A stretch of DNA of 12,500 nt from Stramonita haemastoma (lineage: Eukaryota; Mollusca; Gastropoda; Neogastropoda; Muricidae), in contig JASPKP010004972.1 in assembly GCA_030674155.1 (NCBI GenBank), positions 1 through 12,500 on the forward strand. The letters run 5' to 3'. Under the pieces are notes generated by a model. That model did not search any database, was not told the origin of the DNA, and worked only from the letters and a program-made list of their open reading frames with translations. The stretch's first letter is position 1. The number at the start of each line of letters is the position of its first letter. The position numbers were made by a program, and so were the translations under genes. Shown piece after piece: positions 1 to 8,640 of the stretch.

Positions 1-210
1 AAAGTGGAACAGGATGTAACGTGTGCGCAAGATGGTCTGCGTGCGTTCGCACATGGGGCCTCGGTTTCTAATCTCATCCGAAGGACTTTTGGGGAGAGTG
101 GAGTCAGCACTGATTTTAACTCCAGAGGAAAATTCCCCTCGAACGGGAATCGAACCCGGGTCGTCAAATTGCGAGCGCAATGTTCTGACCACTAAGCTAT
201 CCCGTCTCCC
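1..210 (-). mobile_element. SINE A copy, tRNA-like head, cut by left window edge
   Basis: Read on the minus strand, a tRNA-like head begins near 210 with an A-box-like TAGCTTAGTGG and a B-box GGTTCGATTCC, the internal RNA polymerase III promoter layout of tRNA-derived SINEs. The body then matches, block by block, the more complete copy at 7246-7617: the CTGGAGTTAA block, the TTCGGATGAGA core, and the GAACGCACGCAGA and TTGCGCACACGTTA blocks. The 3' part runs off the left edge. The anticodon arm does not fold as a standard 5+7 arm (the best hairpin is ATTGC/GCAAT with a 4-nt loop), so this is a SINE head, not a working tRNA gene. Non-autonomous; it would need LINE reverse transcriptase in trans. 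Confidence 0.85.
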
Positions 211-236
211 TTTTCGGAAGAGTAGGCTATTCGTGC
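211..236 (+). mobile_element. Small SINE A internal fragment, opposite orientation
   Basis: TTTTCGGAAGAGTAGGCTAT and the next few bases match the segment TTTTCGTAAGAGTAGGCCAT at 7458-7490 in plus orientation, directly abutting the minus-strand SINE A head. The fragment runs into the TGTC microsatellite. It is a leftover of a second copy or of a rearrangement. Confidence 0.6.
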
Positions 237-237
237 T

Positions 238-403
<166 letters not shown>

Positions 404-421
404 AAAAGAAAATGGGTATTT

Positions 422-443
422 AAAAAAAAAAAAAAAAAAAAAA
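422..443 (+). repeat. Poly-A tract
   Basis: A run of 22 A. It could be the 3' tail of a plus-strand retroposon, but the sequence just before it is the TC microsatellite, so no element can be assigned. Confidence 0.85.
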
Positions 444-507
444 CTCATACTCATTGACAATGTTTGTAGTTTATTTTCCCCTCTCTATGTTGTTAGATTT
501 TTTTTGG

Positions 508-510
<3 letters not shown>

Positions 511-554
<44 letters not shown>

Positions 555-579
555 TAGATAGATAGATAGATAGATAGAT

Positions 580-629
<50 letters not shown>

Positions 630-639
630 TCGGTAGAGA

Positions 640-715
<76 letters not shown>
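511..715 (+). repeat. Compound microsatellite (TA)n-(GATA)n-(CA)n
   Basis: TA repeats span 511-552, GATA repeats with one deletion near 580 span 553-629, and after an 11-base spacer CA repeats span 640-715. The minus-strand reading frames across it encode only Tyr/Ile/Ser and Cys/Val repeats. Confidence 0.97.
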
Positions 716-716
<1 letters not shown>

Positions 717-999
717 AAACAAAACAAACAAAAAAACACAATGGCAGACGATAAACAGCTTACTAATTCGCAGCCCAGGCACCGCCAAGGAAGACAACTC
801 CAAATATCCAAAAGATGACTTGGCTCATGACGTCACTGCAGAACAGGGAAATGAGGTCTGAATATAAAAACCATGTCATCTATTATAAATGGTGGTCGGT
901 TGGTTAATGGCACAGTCCCCAGATCAGCTGGATCGTCTATTACCATGGCCTCAATATCGTCATCTAGATCCTGGATTAAAACACGCCTTGACCTCAATA
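716..999. other. Non-repetitive stretch, no gene recognised
   Basis: Ordinary-complexity sequence. A palindromic TGACGTCA (consensus cAMP-response-element core) lies at 828-835 but has no promoter context around it. On the minus strand a frame of about 60 codons (833-1015) contains an acidic stretch (QDLDDDIEAMVIDDPADLG). I do not recognise it, and it could be an old transposon remnant. Confidence 0.4.
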
Positions 1000-1190
1000 C
1001 AGTCCCCCAGTCCACCCAGCTGTAAATGGGTACCTGCCCTCTTTAGGGTCAGGGAAGGTAAAGCAACGAGGGAGAGGAGATGGGCGCCGCCCTCAACATG
1101 CTGGCCCCTAGAGAAGTTGAGGTCTGTAATGCCTCGCTCCCCTACGACCACATTGGTTATGGGACACCTTTCCCTTACAAATTGATCAGA
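1000..1190 (+). mobile_element. Probable old SINE-like repeat body
   Basis: The blocks CCACCCAGCTGTAAATGGGT and TGGGCGCCGCCCTC, and an end rich in CCTTTCCCTTAC, resemble the body of a tRNA-derived SINE type I associate with marine invertebrate genomes (the 'TGAATGGGTACCTG' type). No tRNA head is visible, so it would be 5'-truncated. There is no second copy in the window to confirm it. Confidence 0.4.
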
Positions 1191-1374
1191 ATATAAAAAT
1201 TATATATTCACACCCACACCCTCGTTTCTTTTTTGTAAAAAAAATGGTGAAAACAACAACAACAACAACAACATTGACAAATGCGTGATTTCTGAATATA
1301 AAAAACTGTTTAAACCGACAACAAAAAAGCAACAAAACCCCCACCACCACCACAAACAAAATCCAACCAAAAAG
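1191..1374. other. A-rich spacer, no gene
   Basis: AT-rich sequence with a short (CAA)n run at about 1253-1272 and other A/C-rich runs near 1320-1370. No coding signal seen. Confidence 0.6.
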
Positions 1375-1800
1375 TAGGGGTCTAGAGGTTAATTAATTAA
1401 CGTGTCAGCCCAGAAAGCGAAAAGTCTGGGTCCTACCGTTTGGGCCCCAAACTTTTTTTCCCATCCATTACACCATGAGTGGTGGTCTGAGTGCTAGTCT
1501 TTCGGATGAGACGATAAACCGCGAGGTCCTGTGTGTCACACATCATTATTTAGTGCATGTAAAAGAACCCACGGCATCAAGAGAGTTGCCCCTGGCAAAA
1601 TAATTTAGAAAAAAGCCACTCTGATAGGGAAACAAAGACAGTTGCAGACAGGAAAAAGAAAAGAATAATAGGTGGCACTGCACTTGTGGCGACGCGTTCT
1701 CCCTCCGGGTGGGGAGAACAGCCCGAATTTCACGCAGAGAAATCTGCTGTAACATAAAGTGGTGTAAAATAAAATTAAAATAAAAACAAAAAACAAAAAA
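1375..1800 (+). mobile_element. SINE B copy 1, degenerate head
   Basis: It aligns by eye with the second copy at 3701-4432 over nearly its whole length: AGAAAGCGAAAAGTC, CATCCATTA..CCATGAGTGG, CTTTCGGATGAGACGATAAA, AAAAGAACCCACGGCA, GAGAGTTG.CCCTGGCAAAA, and TTTCACGCAGAGAAATCTGC near the end, followed by an A-rich tail. The segment carrying the B-box in copy 2 (GGTTCGAACCC) is missing here (around 1432-1445), so this copy probably lacks a working Pol III promoter. Its tail runs into the minisatellite. Confidence 0.85.
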
Positions 1801-1824
1801 GAAGAAAGAAAACTGCAAGACAAA

Positions 1825-2626
1825 AGAAAGAAACAACAACAAAGCAAACAATCAAACATATGATTAAAGAAACAACAACAAAGCAAACAATCAAACATAT
1901 ATTAAAGAAACAACAACAAAGCAAACAATCAAACATATGATTAAAGAAACAACAACAAAGCAAACAATCAAACAGATATTAAAGAAACAACAACAAAGCA
2001 AACAATCAAACGTATATTAAAGAAACAACAACAAAGCAAACAATCAAACATATGATTAAAGAAAACAACAAAGCAAACAATCAAACGTATATTAAAGAAA
2101 CAACAACAACAAAGCAAACAATCAAACGTATATTAAAGAAACAACAACAAAGCAAACAATCAAACGTATATTAAAGAAACAACAACAAAGCAAACAATCA
2201 AACATATGATTAAAGAAAACAACAAAGCAAACAATCAAACGTATATTAAAGAAACAACAACAACAAAGCAAACAATCAAACGTATATTAAAGAAACAACA
2301 ACAAAGCAAACAATCAAACATATGATTAAAGAAAACAACAAAGCAAACAATCAAACGTATATTAAAGAAACAACAACAAAGCAAACAATCAAACGTATAT
2401 TAAAGAAACAACAACAAAGCAAACAATCAAACGTATATTAAAGAAACAACAACAAAGTAAACAATCAAACGTATATTAAAGAAACAACAACAAAGCAAAC
2501 AATCAAACGTATATTAAAGAAACAACAACAAAGTAAACAATCAAACGTATATTAAAGAAACAACAACAAAGCAAACAATCAAACGTATATTAAAAACAAA
2601 CAAACAAAGCAAACAACCAAAACACG
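1825..2626 (+). repeat. Minisatellite, ~38 bp unit, about 21 copies
   Basis: The unit is read as ATTAAAGAAACAACAACA then AAGCAAACAATCAAACGTAT. I count 20 clear occurrences of the (G/A)CAAACAATCAAAC or GTAAACAATCAAAC core at a spacing of 35-43 bp, plus a decayed last unit at 2590-2626. Variants are CATATGATT versus CGTATATT junctions, and 2, 3 or 4 CAA steps. Variant order is not random: the CATATGATTAAAGAAAACAAC variant recurs every 3-4 units between about 2045 and 2340, which points to higher-order duplication. It is not a CRISPR array: there are no unique spacers, and this is eukaryotic DNA. Confidence 0.97.
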
Positions 2627-3017
2627 TCACGTACAAACTTTTTACTGTTGGTTGTGTTTTTTAATAATAACACTCCAGATGATTTTCTATTTTAAAACAA
2701 AATCATTAGTACCAACAGCGCAGCAACAACAACAACAACAGTAGATTATCAACAATTAAAAAAAATAACAATAAATCATATCCAACTGTCACGGACACTT
2801 CACCAAATTTACTTACATGTTGCCTGCACTTTAGCAGATCAGACCAGACGAAAGGTAAGCTAATGAGTTTATCACATGTATGCAAAGAATAACGGTCAAT
2901 CAGGCGGTCAGCTGTGTAGTTATCGGCACAGCAGCACTGCAGCCGTGTACAACTTCGTTCAGATTGTATTATACGTAGCGCTACGTTTTCTATGTAAGCT
3001 GTTCAGTCCACTATTAC
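2627..3017. other. No feature recognised
   Basis: Mixed-composition sequence with a short (CAA)n run near 2723-2740. A consensus-like splice donor (AAAGGTAAGC, 2851-2860) is present but has no convincing coding sequence on its 5' side. No gene is called. Confidence 0.5.
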
Positions 3018-3558
3018 ATTATACAAGGCATTTGCAGTGATGCTGTGTCATGTCATGTCATGTCATGTCATGTCTGCCTGTGGTCCCTTCTGGGGCATAG
3101 GCCGCCAACCAGCTGTCTCCAGGCATCTCGGCTCTGGCTAGGCGTTCCAGTTGTCCCCACGTCTTGCCCATCTGTTTCGCATCTGCATCCAGATCCCGGC
3201 GCCAGGTATTTCTAGGCCGCCCCTCTTCCTTCTCCCTTGTGGATTCCAGGTGAGAGCTTGTCTTGTGATGCTGAATACAGGTTCCAGTAGGGTGTGTCCT
3301 ATCCATCGCCAACGTCTCTGTAGGATTTCTTTCTCAACAGGCTGTTGTCTGGTTCTTTGCCATAATTCTTCATTGTTGATCTTGTCTGGCCAGCGTATCT
3401 TGAGGATCTTCCTGAGGCAGGTGTTGATGAAGACCTGGATTTTCTTCATGGTGGTGACGGTGTTTCTCCAGGTCTCTGCTCCGTACAGTAGTATTGGCTG
3501 ATGCTGTGTGGTTCAATATATTATACAAGGCATTTGCAGTGATGTTGTGTGCTTCAAT
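3018..3558 (+). repeat. ~41 bp tandem duplication split by a LINE insertion
   Basis: ATTATACAAGGCATTTGCAG begins at 3018 and again at 3520. Removing the LINE at 3049-3498 and one copy of its target-site duplication restores two adjacent near-identical ~41 bp units (ending GTGTGGTTCAATAT and GTGTGCTTCAAT). The duplication therefore predates, or occurred alongside, the LINE insertion. Confidence 0.8.
3049..3498 (-). mobile_element. 5'-truncated RTE-like LINE, 3' end with frameshift
   Basis: On the minus strand the conceptual protein opens at about 3497 with ILLYGAETW, the block after the RT domain in RTE-like LINEs. It continues through [28 protein letters not shown] and [15 protein letters not shown], then shifts frame by one base near 3216-3225 into [20 protein letters not shown] and ends around 3058. 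The element ends in five CATGT units on the plus strand (3049-3073), that is an (ACATG)n tail. TGATGCTGTGT at 3038-3048 and 3499-3509 is an 11 bp target-site duplication. The RT catalytic core and endonuclease are absent, so it is dead on arrival. The sequence differs clearly from the other two LINEs here. Confidence 0.92.
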
Positions 3559-3596
3559 CAACCTGTTCATAAAGGGATTTTTATCCTTGTGTGCGT

Positions 3597-3699
<103 letters not shown>

Positions 3700-3879
3700 A
3701 GGAGTCGGTGGGTCTAGGTGGTACGTTGCCTGCCTAGAAAGCGAAAAGTCCGGATCGGAAGTGTGCGGTGGTTCGAACCCCGTTTGGGCATAACACTTCC
3801 CCCCATCCATTAGACCATGAGTGGTGGTTTGGGTGCTAGTCTTTCGGATGAGACGATAAACCGAAGTCCCGTGTGTTAC

Positions 3880-4200
3880 ACATCATTATTTAAAAAGTTA
3901 AAGTTAAAGTCTGTCCCGAGCCTAAGGCTCATCAGGCCGGTGCTTATCCCGGTTTCTGTGGCGTTAAGCGACTGAGAGTCATAGACTCCCCCCTGGATAG
4001 GACGCCAGTCTATCGCGGGGTTAACCCCCAACACAAGGTTGGTACCCCTTTTACACCTGGGGGGGTGAGAAAATAGCCGTAAAGTGCCTTTTCCAAGGGC
4101 ACAACGCCATAGCCGAAACCTGGGATCGAACCCGCAACCTTTAGATTACGAGTCCAACGCCCTAACCACTAGACTACAGCGGCGACTACATCATTATTTA
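3880..4200. repeat. 13 bp target-site duplication of SINE C
   Basis: ACATCATTATTTA occurs at 3880-3892 and again at 4188-4200, exactly flanking SINE C. SINE B copy 1 has the site once (ACATCATTATTTAGTGCA at about 1539-1556). That copy gives the empty-site sequence and proves the order of insertion. Confidence 0.96.
3893..4187 (-). mobile_element. SINE C, complete tRNA-derived element (295 bp)
   Basis: On the minus strand the head has A-box TAGTCTAGTGG and B-box GGTTCGATCCC. The anticodon arm folds as TTGGA-CTCGTAA-TCTAA, which would place CGT at the anticodon (threonine-type), so the likely ancestor is a tRNA of that class; the T-arm is degenerate. The body follows (GCCCTTGGAAAAGGCACTTT, GGGGGGAGTCTATGACT), and the 3' end is (ACTTTA)n, seen on the plus strand as AAAGTTAAAGTTAAAG. 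A perfect 13 bp target-site duplication shows a recent, full-length insertion into SINE B. Confidence 0.92.
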
Positions 4201-4435
4201 GCGCACGTAAAAAGAACCCACGGCAACAAGAGAGTTGTCCCTGGCAAAATTCTGTAGGGAAAAAAAAAGCCACTCCGATAAGGAAACAAATACAGTTGCA
4301 GACAGGAAAAGAAAAAGATAATGGGTGGGCGCTGCACTTGTGACGACGTGCTCTCCCCGGGGGAGAGCAGCCCAATTTCACGCAGAGAAATCTGCCGTGA
4401 CATAAAATGGTATAAAATAAATAAATAAATAAGAA

Positions 4436-4515
4436 TTGATCTCTGATTCTAACAGCCCGGGTTCGAGCCACTACCGAGGCACCCGTTCGAGATTTTCCCC
4501 CCAGGAGTTTTTTTT
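4436..4515 (+). mobile_element. tRNA-like SINE head fragment
   Basis: CAGCCCGGGTTCGAGCC matches the B-box region of SINE A (CGACCCGGGTTCGAGTCC at 7299-7316). A second GTTCGAG-containing segment and then CCAGGAGTT, like the CTCCTGGAGTTAA block of SINE A, follow. The A-box half is missing. It may be a related tRNA-SINE instead of SINE A itself. Confidence 0.55.
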
Positions 4516-4539
4516 TACAATTTATTCATTCTACTTATC

Positions 4540-4736
4540 TCTTCTTTTATTTCCAGGACAATGGAATAAGCACTCCTGTGGTGTTTTTTCCTTACATCCA
4601 GTTCCCTGTGTGTATACAATTTTTGTCAATTTTTGTCATCCTTTCCCAACCGGCACACAATGGCCTACTCTTCCGAAAAAGCGGAACGGGGTTTAACGTG
4701 TGAAGCAAGATGTTCTGCGTGCGTGCGTTCGCACTG
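4540..4736 (-). mobile_element. SINE A 3' fragment
   Basis: On the minus strand it runs from the GAACGCACGCACGCAGAACA block through CCGCTTTTTCGGAAGAGTAG, the CCGGTTGGGAAAGGATGACA segment and a GCACTTATTCC end, matching 7405-7580 in order. The tail faces left. Small indels show it is older than the 7246 copy. Confidence 0.82.
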
Positions 4737-4888
4737 AACGAAGAAACACAGGTGTTGGGAGTGTTTATCTGAAGTTTATCGCTATCAATCAACTGGCCTG
4801 TTACACAGTTATAGGTTACCTGTGAAGTGTCGGTCTGTCGTCTGACTTCTTAATGACTTCTTCCTCAACTTCTGGAGGAGTCTGTGTG

Positions 4889-4977
4889 TGGGGGGGGGGG
4901 GAGGTGAGGTGTGGGTGGTGGGGGGGGGGGGGGGGGGAGGGGGGGGTAGAAGGTGTGTGGGGGGGGGTTGTGTGGTG

Positions 4978-5027
<50 letters not shown>
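4889..5027 (+). repeat. G-rich tract followed by (TG)n
   Basis: Short G-runs broken by T and A span about 4889-4970, then about 23 TG units span 4981-5027. Multiple G-runs of 8 or more could form G-quadruplexes. The Gly/Val-rich frame over it is not a gene. Confidence 0.95.
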
Positions 5028-5028
<1 letters not shown>

Positions 5029-5062
5029 TCAAGTCAAGTCAAAGTTTTATTTCCAGATGGTA
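5028..5062 (-). mobile_element. Retroposon 3' terminus with (TTGAC)n tail, tentative
   Basis: On the minus strand this reads CATCTGGAAATAAAACTTTG then ACTTGACTTGAG. A very similar end (CTCTGGAAATAAAAATTTGA then TTGATTGATTGA) lies at 10010-10039. A shared block before a short tandem tail is what LINE and SINE 3' ends look like. The extent of the element to the right (up to about 5130) is unclear. Confidence 0.45.
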
Positions 5063-5132
5063 CGTTGAGTAAGCAATAGATTTGCCCTTTCATCAAGCCA
5101 TCTATCTTGACGGACTAGGCACTTATATCGGG

Positions 5133-5141
5133 CCTCTCTCT

Positions 5142-5209
<68 letters not shown>

Positions 5210-5231
5210 GTGTGTGTGTGTGTGTGTGTGT
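5133..5231 (+). repeat. Compound microsatellite (TC)n-(GT)n
   Basis: TC repeats with one interruption near 5144 reach 5204, followed by GT repeats to 5231. Confidence 0.96.
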
Positions 5232-6388
5232 CCACAGGATGGGCACAGGATGTCCATTCTACAGCCTTACCTGCTCATAAGACAGCATTTTTTTCTAATG
5301 AACTTTTTGTACATCGGAGTGTTCATTATCCTTTTAAAACAATTTTGTAACGTGGAGGTGAAAGAAAGAATGAATTAATAATATTTATTTTTGAAGGGTG
5401 ACAGATCAGCATTAACATACTTTTTTTTCCATCCGGCCTTTGCCCTGATTAGGGACCATCCAATTTTTTTTTAATATTAATAAATCAATCAGAAAGACAG
5501 CCGTCCTCCAGCACAGCCTGGTATCATGTAAGGTATTTTGTCATATTCTTTTTTTTCAGATTGACAAGTGTTGAACGCTGAAGGGGGGTTGGACAGTGTT
5601 ATTTTTTAACTTCGGGTGAATGTTAGACCCATTGGAGTTGCTGAATTTGCACACGATGACGTCCTGATACACCAATGGCGTACTGATGTTCTTCGCTAGG
5701 GCTTTAAACAACACAGAATGAATTGAAAAACGAACAGACCATCTTCTCACTGACGAGGCGTGTTACAAAGGGGGAAGGGGGGAGAGGCTGTTTCGTTTGA
5801 AGGTGTGGAGACGCGTATAATGCATGCTACACATACACTCTCACTTCACGCTTCTCAAGATGTGCGTGGCAATAATTTATCGTTGCGATGGTAGGATTTC
5901 TTATTGTCAAAATTAGTGCAAAAAATATAAGAGAACACAAACATGAAAAAAAAATCATATTATCCTATTCTTTTCAACTATGACACGCTTTACTCGATGC
6001 GCGACGCTTTTTAATTCTCTTCCCCTGATAAAAAGAACATTGTTGCCTTCTTTGGGGCTACTAAAATTCATAAAGGCTCGCTCCGTCAGGGGAGATAATT
6101 AGAGACACTTGTTTCCGCCGTAAGACTTGTACTAACAAACGACAACGTTTACATAGCAAGAAATAACGTCCATACGTTGAAATCCCTCAAATGTTTACTT
6201 AGCTATATTAAAATTTTTAAAATGTGGAATTTAGATTAAACATTCATATGCATGATCCTGACTGAGTAAAAAACGAGAAGGGGCACTTTAGTGCACAATG
6301 GATGATCATTTCAGTCCATCTTGCCGATTTCTTCTTCGTTGTCCAACGCTCAGACAGCAGCAACTAGGCCTAGCCTACTACTGCTGTG
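5232..6388. other. Long stretch without a supported gene
   Basis: AT-rich, mostly non-repetitive sequence. It holds a minus-strand 64-codon frame at 5556-5750 (see findings), an imperfect inverted repeat at 6013-6100, and short T-runs. I saw no match to the SINE or LINE families elsewhere in the window and no RNA gene. Confidence 0.55.
6013..6100. repeat. Imperfect inverted repeat, ~15 bp arms
   Basis: AATTCTCTTCCCCTGA at 6013-6028 is the near reverse complement of TCAGGGGAGATAATT at 6086-6100. The arms enclose about 57 bases. It could be a very short foldback element (MITE-like) or chance; no target-site duplication was found. Confidence 0.35.
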
Positions 6389-6586
6389 TGTCAGAACATC
6401 TTGCGCACACGTTAAATCCTGTTCCGCTTTTCGTAAGAGTAGACCATTGTGTGCCGTGGGAATAGATGACAATATTTACACAACTGCATACATACGGGGA
6501 CTGGATGAAAAAAAGCACATGAGCGCTTATCCTATTATCCTCGATATAAAAGAATAAAATAAAATAAAATAAATAAATAAAATATG
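6389..6586 (+). mobile_element. 5'-truncated SINE A with (AAAAT)n/(AAAT)n tail
   Basis: From TCAGAACATCTTGCGCACAC onward it matches 7423-7617 closely, including TTTTCGTAAGAGTAGACCAT, GATGACAATATTTACA, GATGAAAAAAAGCACATGAG and the CCTCGATATAAAAGAATAAA end. The tail is AAAAT/AAAT repeats at 6554-6586. The head, A and B boxes are missing, so it cannot be transcribed on its own. Confidence 0.9.
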
Positions 6587-6697
6587 GGCAAAAATGCGTT
6601 GCACTGCCGTTAAGCGCCTGAAAAGTCAGACCCAGTGCACCCGACTTTAGCGTGATTCAGAATAAATTTTTTCTCTCTTCTTTTTTTTCTTCCCCCC

Positions 6698-6728
<31 letters not shown>

Positions 6729-6821
6729 AGTCCCTAAATCGGAAACCTTCCGTTTGTACACTTATAAAATCAAACCAAATATCTTCCCCCCCCCCCCCCC
6801 TTTATTTAATAAATTTAACTA
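6587..6821. repeat. Spacer with C and T homopolymer runs
   Basis: There is no gene here. It contains 14 C at 6692-6705, directly followed by 23 T at 6706-6728, and 15 C at 6786-6800. The segment at about 6596-6655 (GCGTTGCACTGCCGTTAAGC and following) has the feel of a repeat body, but no second copy is present. Confidence 0.75.
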
Positions 6822-7836
6822 GTACATCGGCACTTATGTGATCATAGACGGCAAGAAAACTGAGATTGTCCACAGCTTTAAATGTCTGGGAGCTATAGTA
6901 TCGGATGAAGGATCAAAGCCTGAAATTCTCTCCAGGATAGCCCAGACCACAGCTGCAATGACCAAACTTAAGGTACTCTAGATCGACAAGAACATCGCCA
7001 TCAGCTTTAAGATCAGACTGATACGTTCCCTGATCATGTCCGTATTTTTTGTACGCATGTGAAACATGGACCATAACAGCAGGCATTGAAAGAAGGATAC
7101 AGGCAATGGAGATGAGATGCTTTCGCAAACTCCTTGTTATTTCATCACTAACGAAGAAGTGAAAACCAGAATAAAGAACGCCATCGGTCCATAAGAAGAG
7201 CTCCTGACTTCAGTGAAAACACGCAAACTAAAGTGGCACGTCACTTTAGCCTAGTGGACGGATAGCCTAGTGGTCAGAACATTGCGCTGGCAATTTGACG
7301 ACCCGGGTTCGAGTCCGGTCGAGGAAATTTTTCTCCTGGAGTTAACATCAGTGCCGGCTCCACTCTCCCCTAAAGTCCTTCGGATGAGACTTTAAACCGA
7401 GGCCCCGTGTGCGAACGCACGCAGAACATCTTGCGCACACGTTAAATCCTGTTCCGCTTTTCGTAAGAGTAGGCCATCGTGTGCCGGTGGGAACAGATGA
7501 CAATATTTACAAAACTGCATACACACGGGGACCGGATGAAAAAAAGCACATGATTGCTTATTCTGTTATCCTCGAAATAAAAAAAAACAACAAATAAATA
7601 ATAAATAAATAAATAAACATCTGGACTGTCCAAGACAGTCTGACAGGAAACAGTAAAAGGAGGGAGACGAAGAGGCAGACATAGAAAACGATGGGAAGAC
7701 AACATCAGAGAGTAGACTGGCCGGCCTTGAGTGGAACAATTCGCTACGGAAAGCAGGAGACCGCAGGGAGTGGAGGAAGCTGGTCGCAAAATCTTCAGTG
7801 GTGTCCCAACGGTCTACAGGATTACGGGCTAGGTGA
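6822..7836 (+). mobile_element. Decayed RTE-like LINE 3' half, split by SINE A
   Basis: Conceptual translation gives the post-RT region of an RTE-like LINE: FKCLGAIVSDEGSKPEILSR, then IRLIRSLIMS, YACETWT, ERRIQAMEMRCFRKLL, TNEEVKTRI, LLTSVKTRKLKWHV. After the SINE it resumes with SGLSKTV, RRRGRHRKRWEDNIRE, REWRKLVAKSSVV, ending in an in-frame TGA at 7834-7836. Damage is extensive: TAG where TGG would fit (about 6979), a +1 shift in the T-run near 7045, a deletion near 7143, TAA at about 7192, TGA and TAG stops beyond 7618, and another shift near 7727. The RT catalytic motifs and endonuclease are absent. Closer to the 10628 LINE than to the 3049 LINE in its C-terminal motifs. Non-functional. 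Confidence 0.92.
7246..7617 (+). mobile_element. SINE A, most complete copy (~370 bp)
   Basis: The head has TAGCCTAGTGG (A-box) and GGTTCGAGTCC (B-box, 7307-7317). The middle holds the core CTTCGGATGAGACTTTAAAC (7378-7397), and the 3' region ends GTTATCCTCGAAATAAAA with an (AAAT)n tail to 7617. It sits inside the LINE reading frame between ...LKWHV (about 7244) and SGLSKT (7619 on). The A-box segment TAGCCTAGTGG occurs twice, at 7247-7257 and 7263-7273, a 16 bp duplication. I could not identify a clean target-site duplication. Confidence 0.93.
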
Positions 7837-8225
<389 letters not shown>

Positions 8226-8303
<78 letters not shown>

Positions 8304-8370
8304 GAGGCTTAGGCCTATATAGCGCGAATTCCCAAAAACATGGGCTCACCGCGCTGATCTTTTTATCTTG
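8226..8370 (-). mobile_element. Retroposon 3' end with (ATT)n tail
   Basis: On the minus strand the order is CAGCGCGGTGAGCCCATG, then GGGAATTCGCGCTATATAGG, then about 25 ATT units. I associate 'GCGCTATATA..' followed by (ATT)n with invertebrate SINE and LINE 3' ends. The (AAT)n run on the plus strand (8226-8302) is thus best read as the expanded tail of this element. Its left part (about 8350-8390) is not resolved. Confidence 0.6.
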
Positions 8371-8391
8371 ATTGTATCCCTGAAAAGGGCG

Positions 8392-8576
<185 letters not shown>

Positions 8577-8640
8577 GATAAGCCCACCATTACTGACCTA
8601 ACTGGCTCTCGCACCTTCCTTGCAAAGGTCATGGAGTGTT

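Larger units (their letters stand above)
3701..4432 (+). mobile_element. SINE B copy 2, interrupted by SINE C
   Basis: The head has GGGTCTAGGTGGTA and a perfect B-box GGTTCGAACCC (about 3771-3781), so it is tRNA-derived. The body runs from AGAAAGCGAAAAGTC to the TTCACGCAGAGAAATCTGCC block, and the tail is (AAAT)n at about 4411-4432. The host sequence stops at 3892 and resumes at 4188, with SINE C in between. Excluding the insert it is about 430 bp, similar to copy 1 (1375-1800). Confidence 0.9.

Noticed and set aside
130..207. tRNA gene on the minus strand
   Set aside because: A and B boxes are present, but the anticodon arm is not canonical and the homology continues into a SINE body, so it is a SINE head.
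828..835. TGACGTCA as a functional CRE element
   Set aside because: An 8 bp match with no nearby promoter or exon; too little evidence for a regulatory call.
1825..2626. CRISPR-like or satellite-coded protein array
   Set aside because: Units are contiguous with no unique spacers, and minus-strand peptides (CCCFF repeats) are shadows of a non-coding minisatellite.
2851..2860. Splice donor AAAG|GTAAGC in the plus strand
   Set aside because: No start codon with an open frame leads into it, and no promoter motif was seen. It could be a non-coding exon, but nothing supports that.
4110..4187. Threonine-type tRNA gene (anticodon CGT) on the minus strand
   Set aside because: The anticodon arm folds, but the T-arm is degenerate, and the sequence is the head of SINE C, flanked by a target-site duplication.
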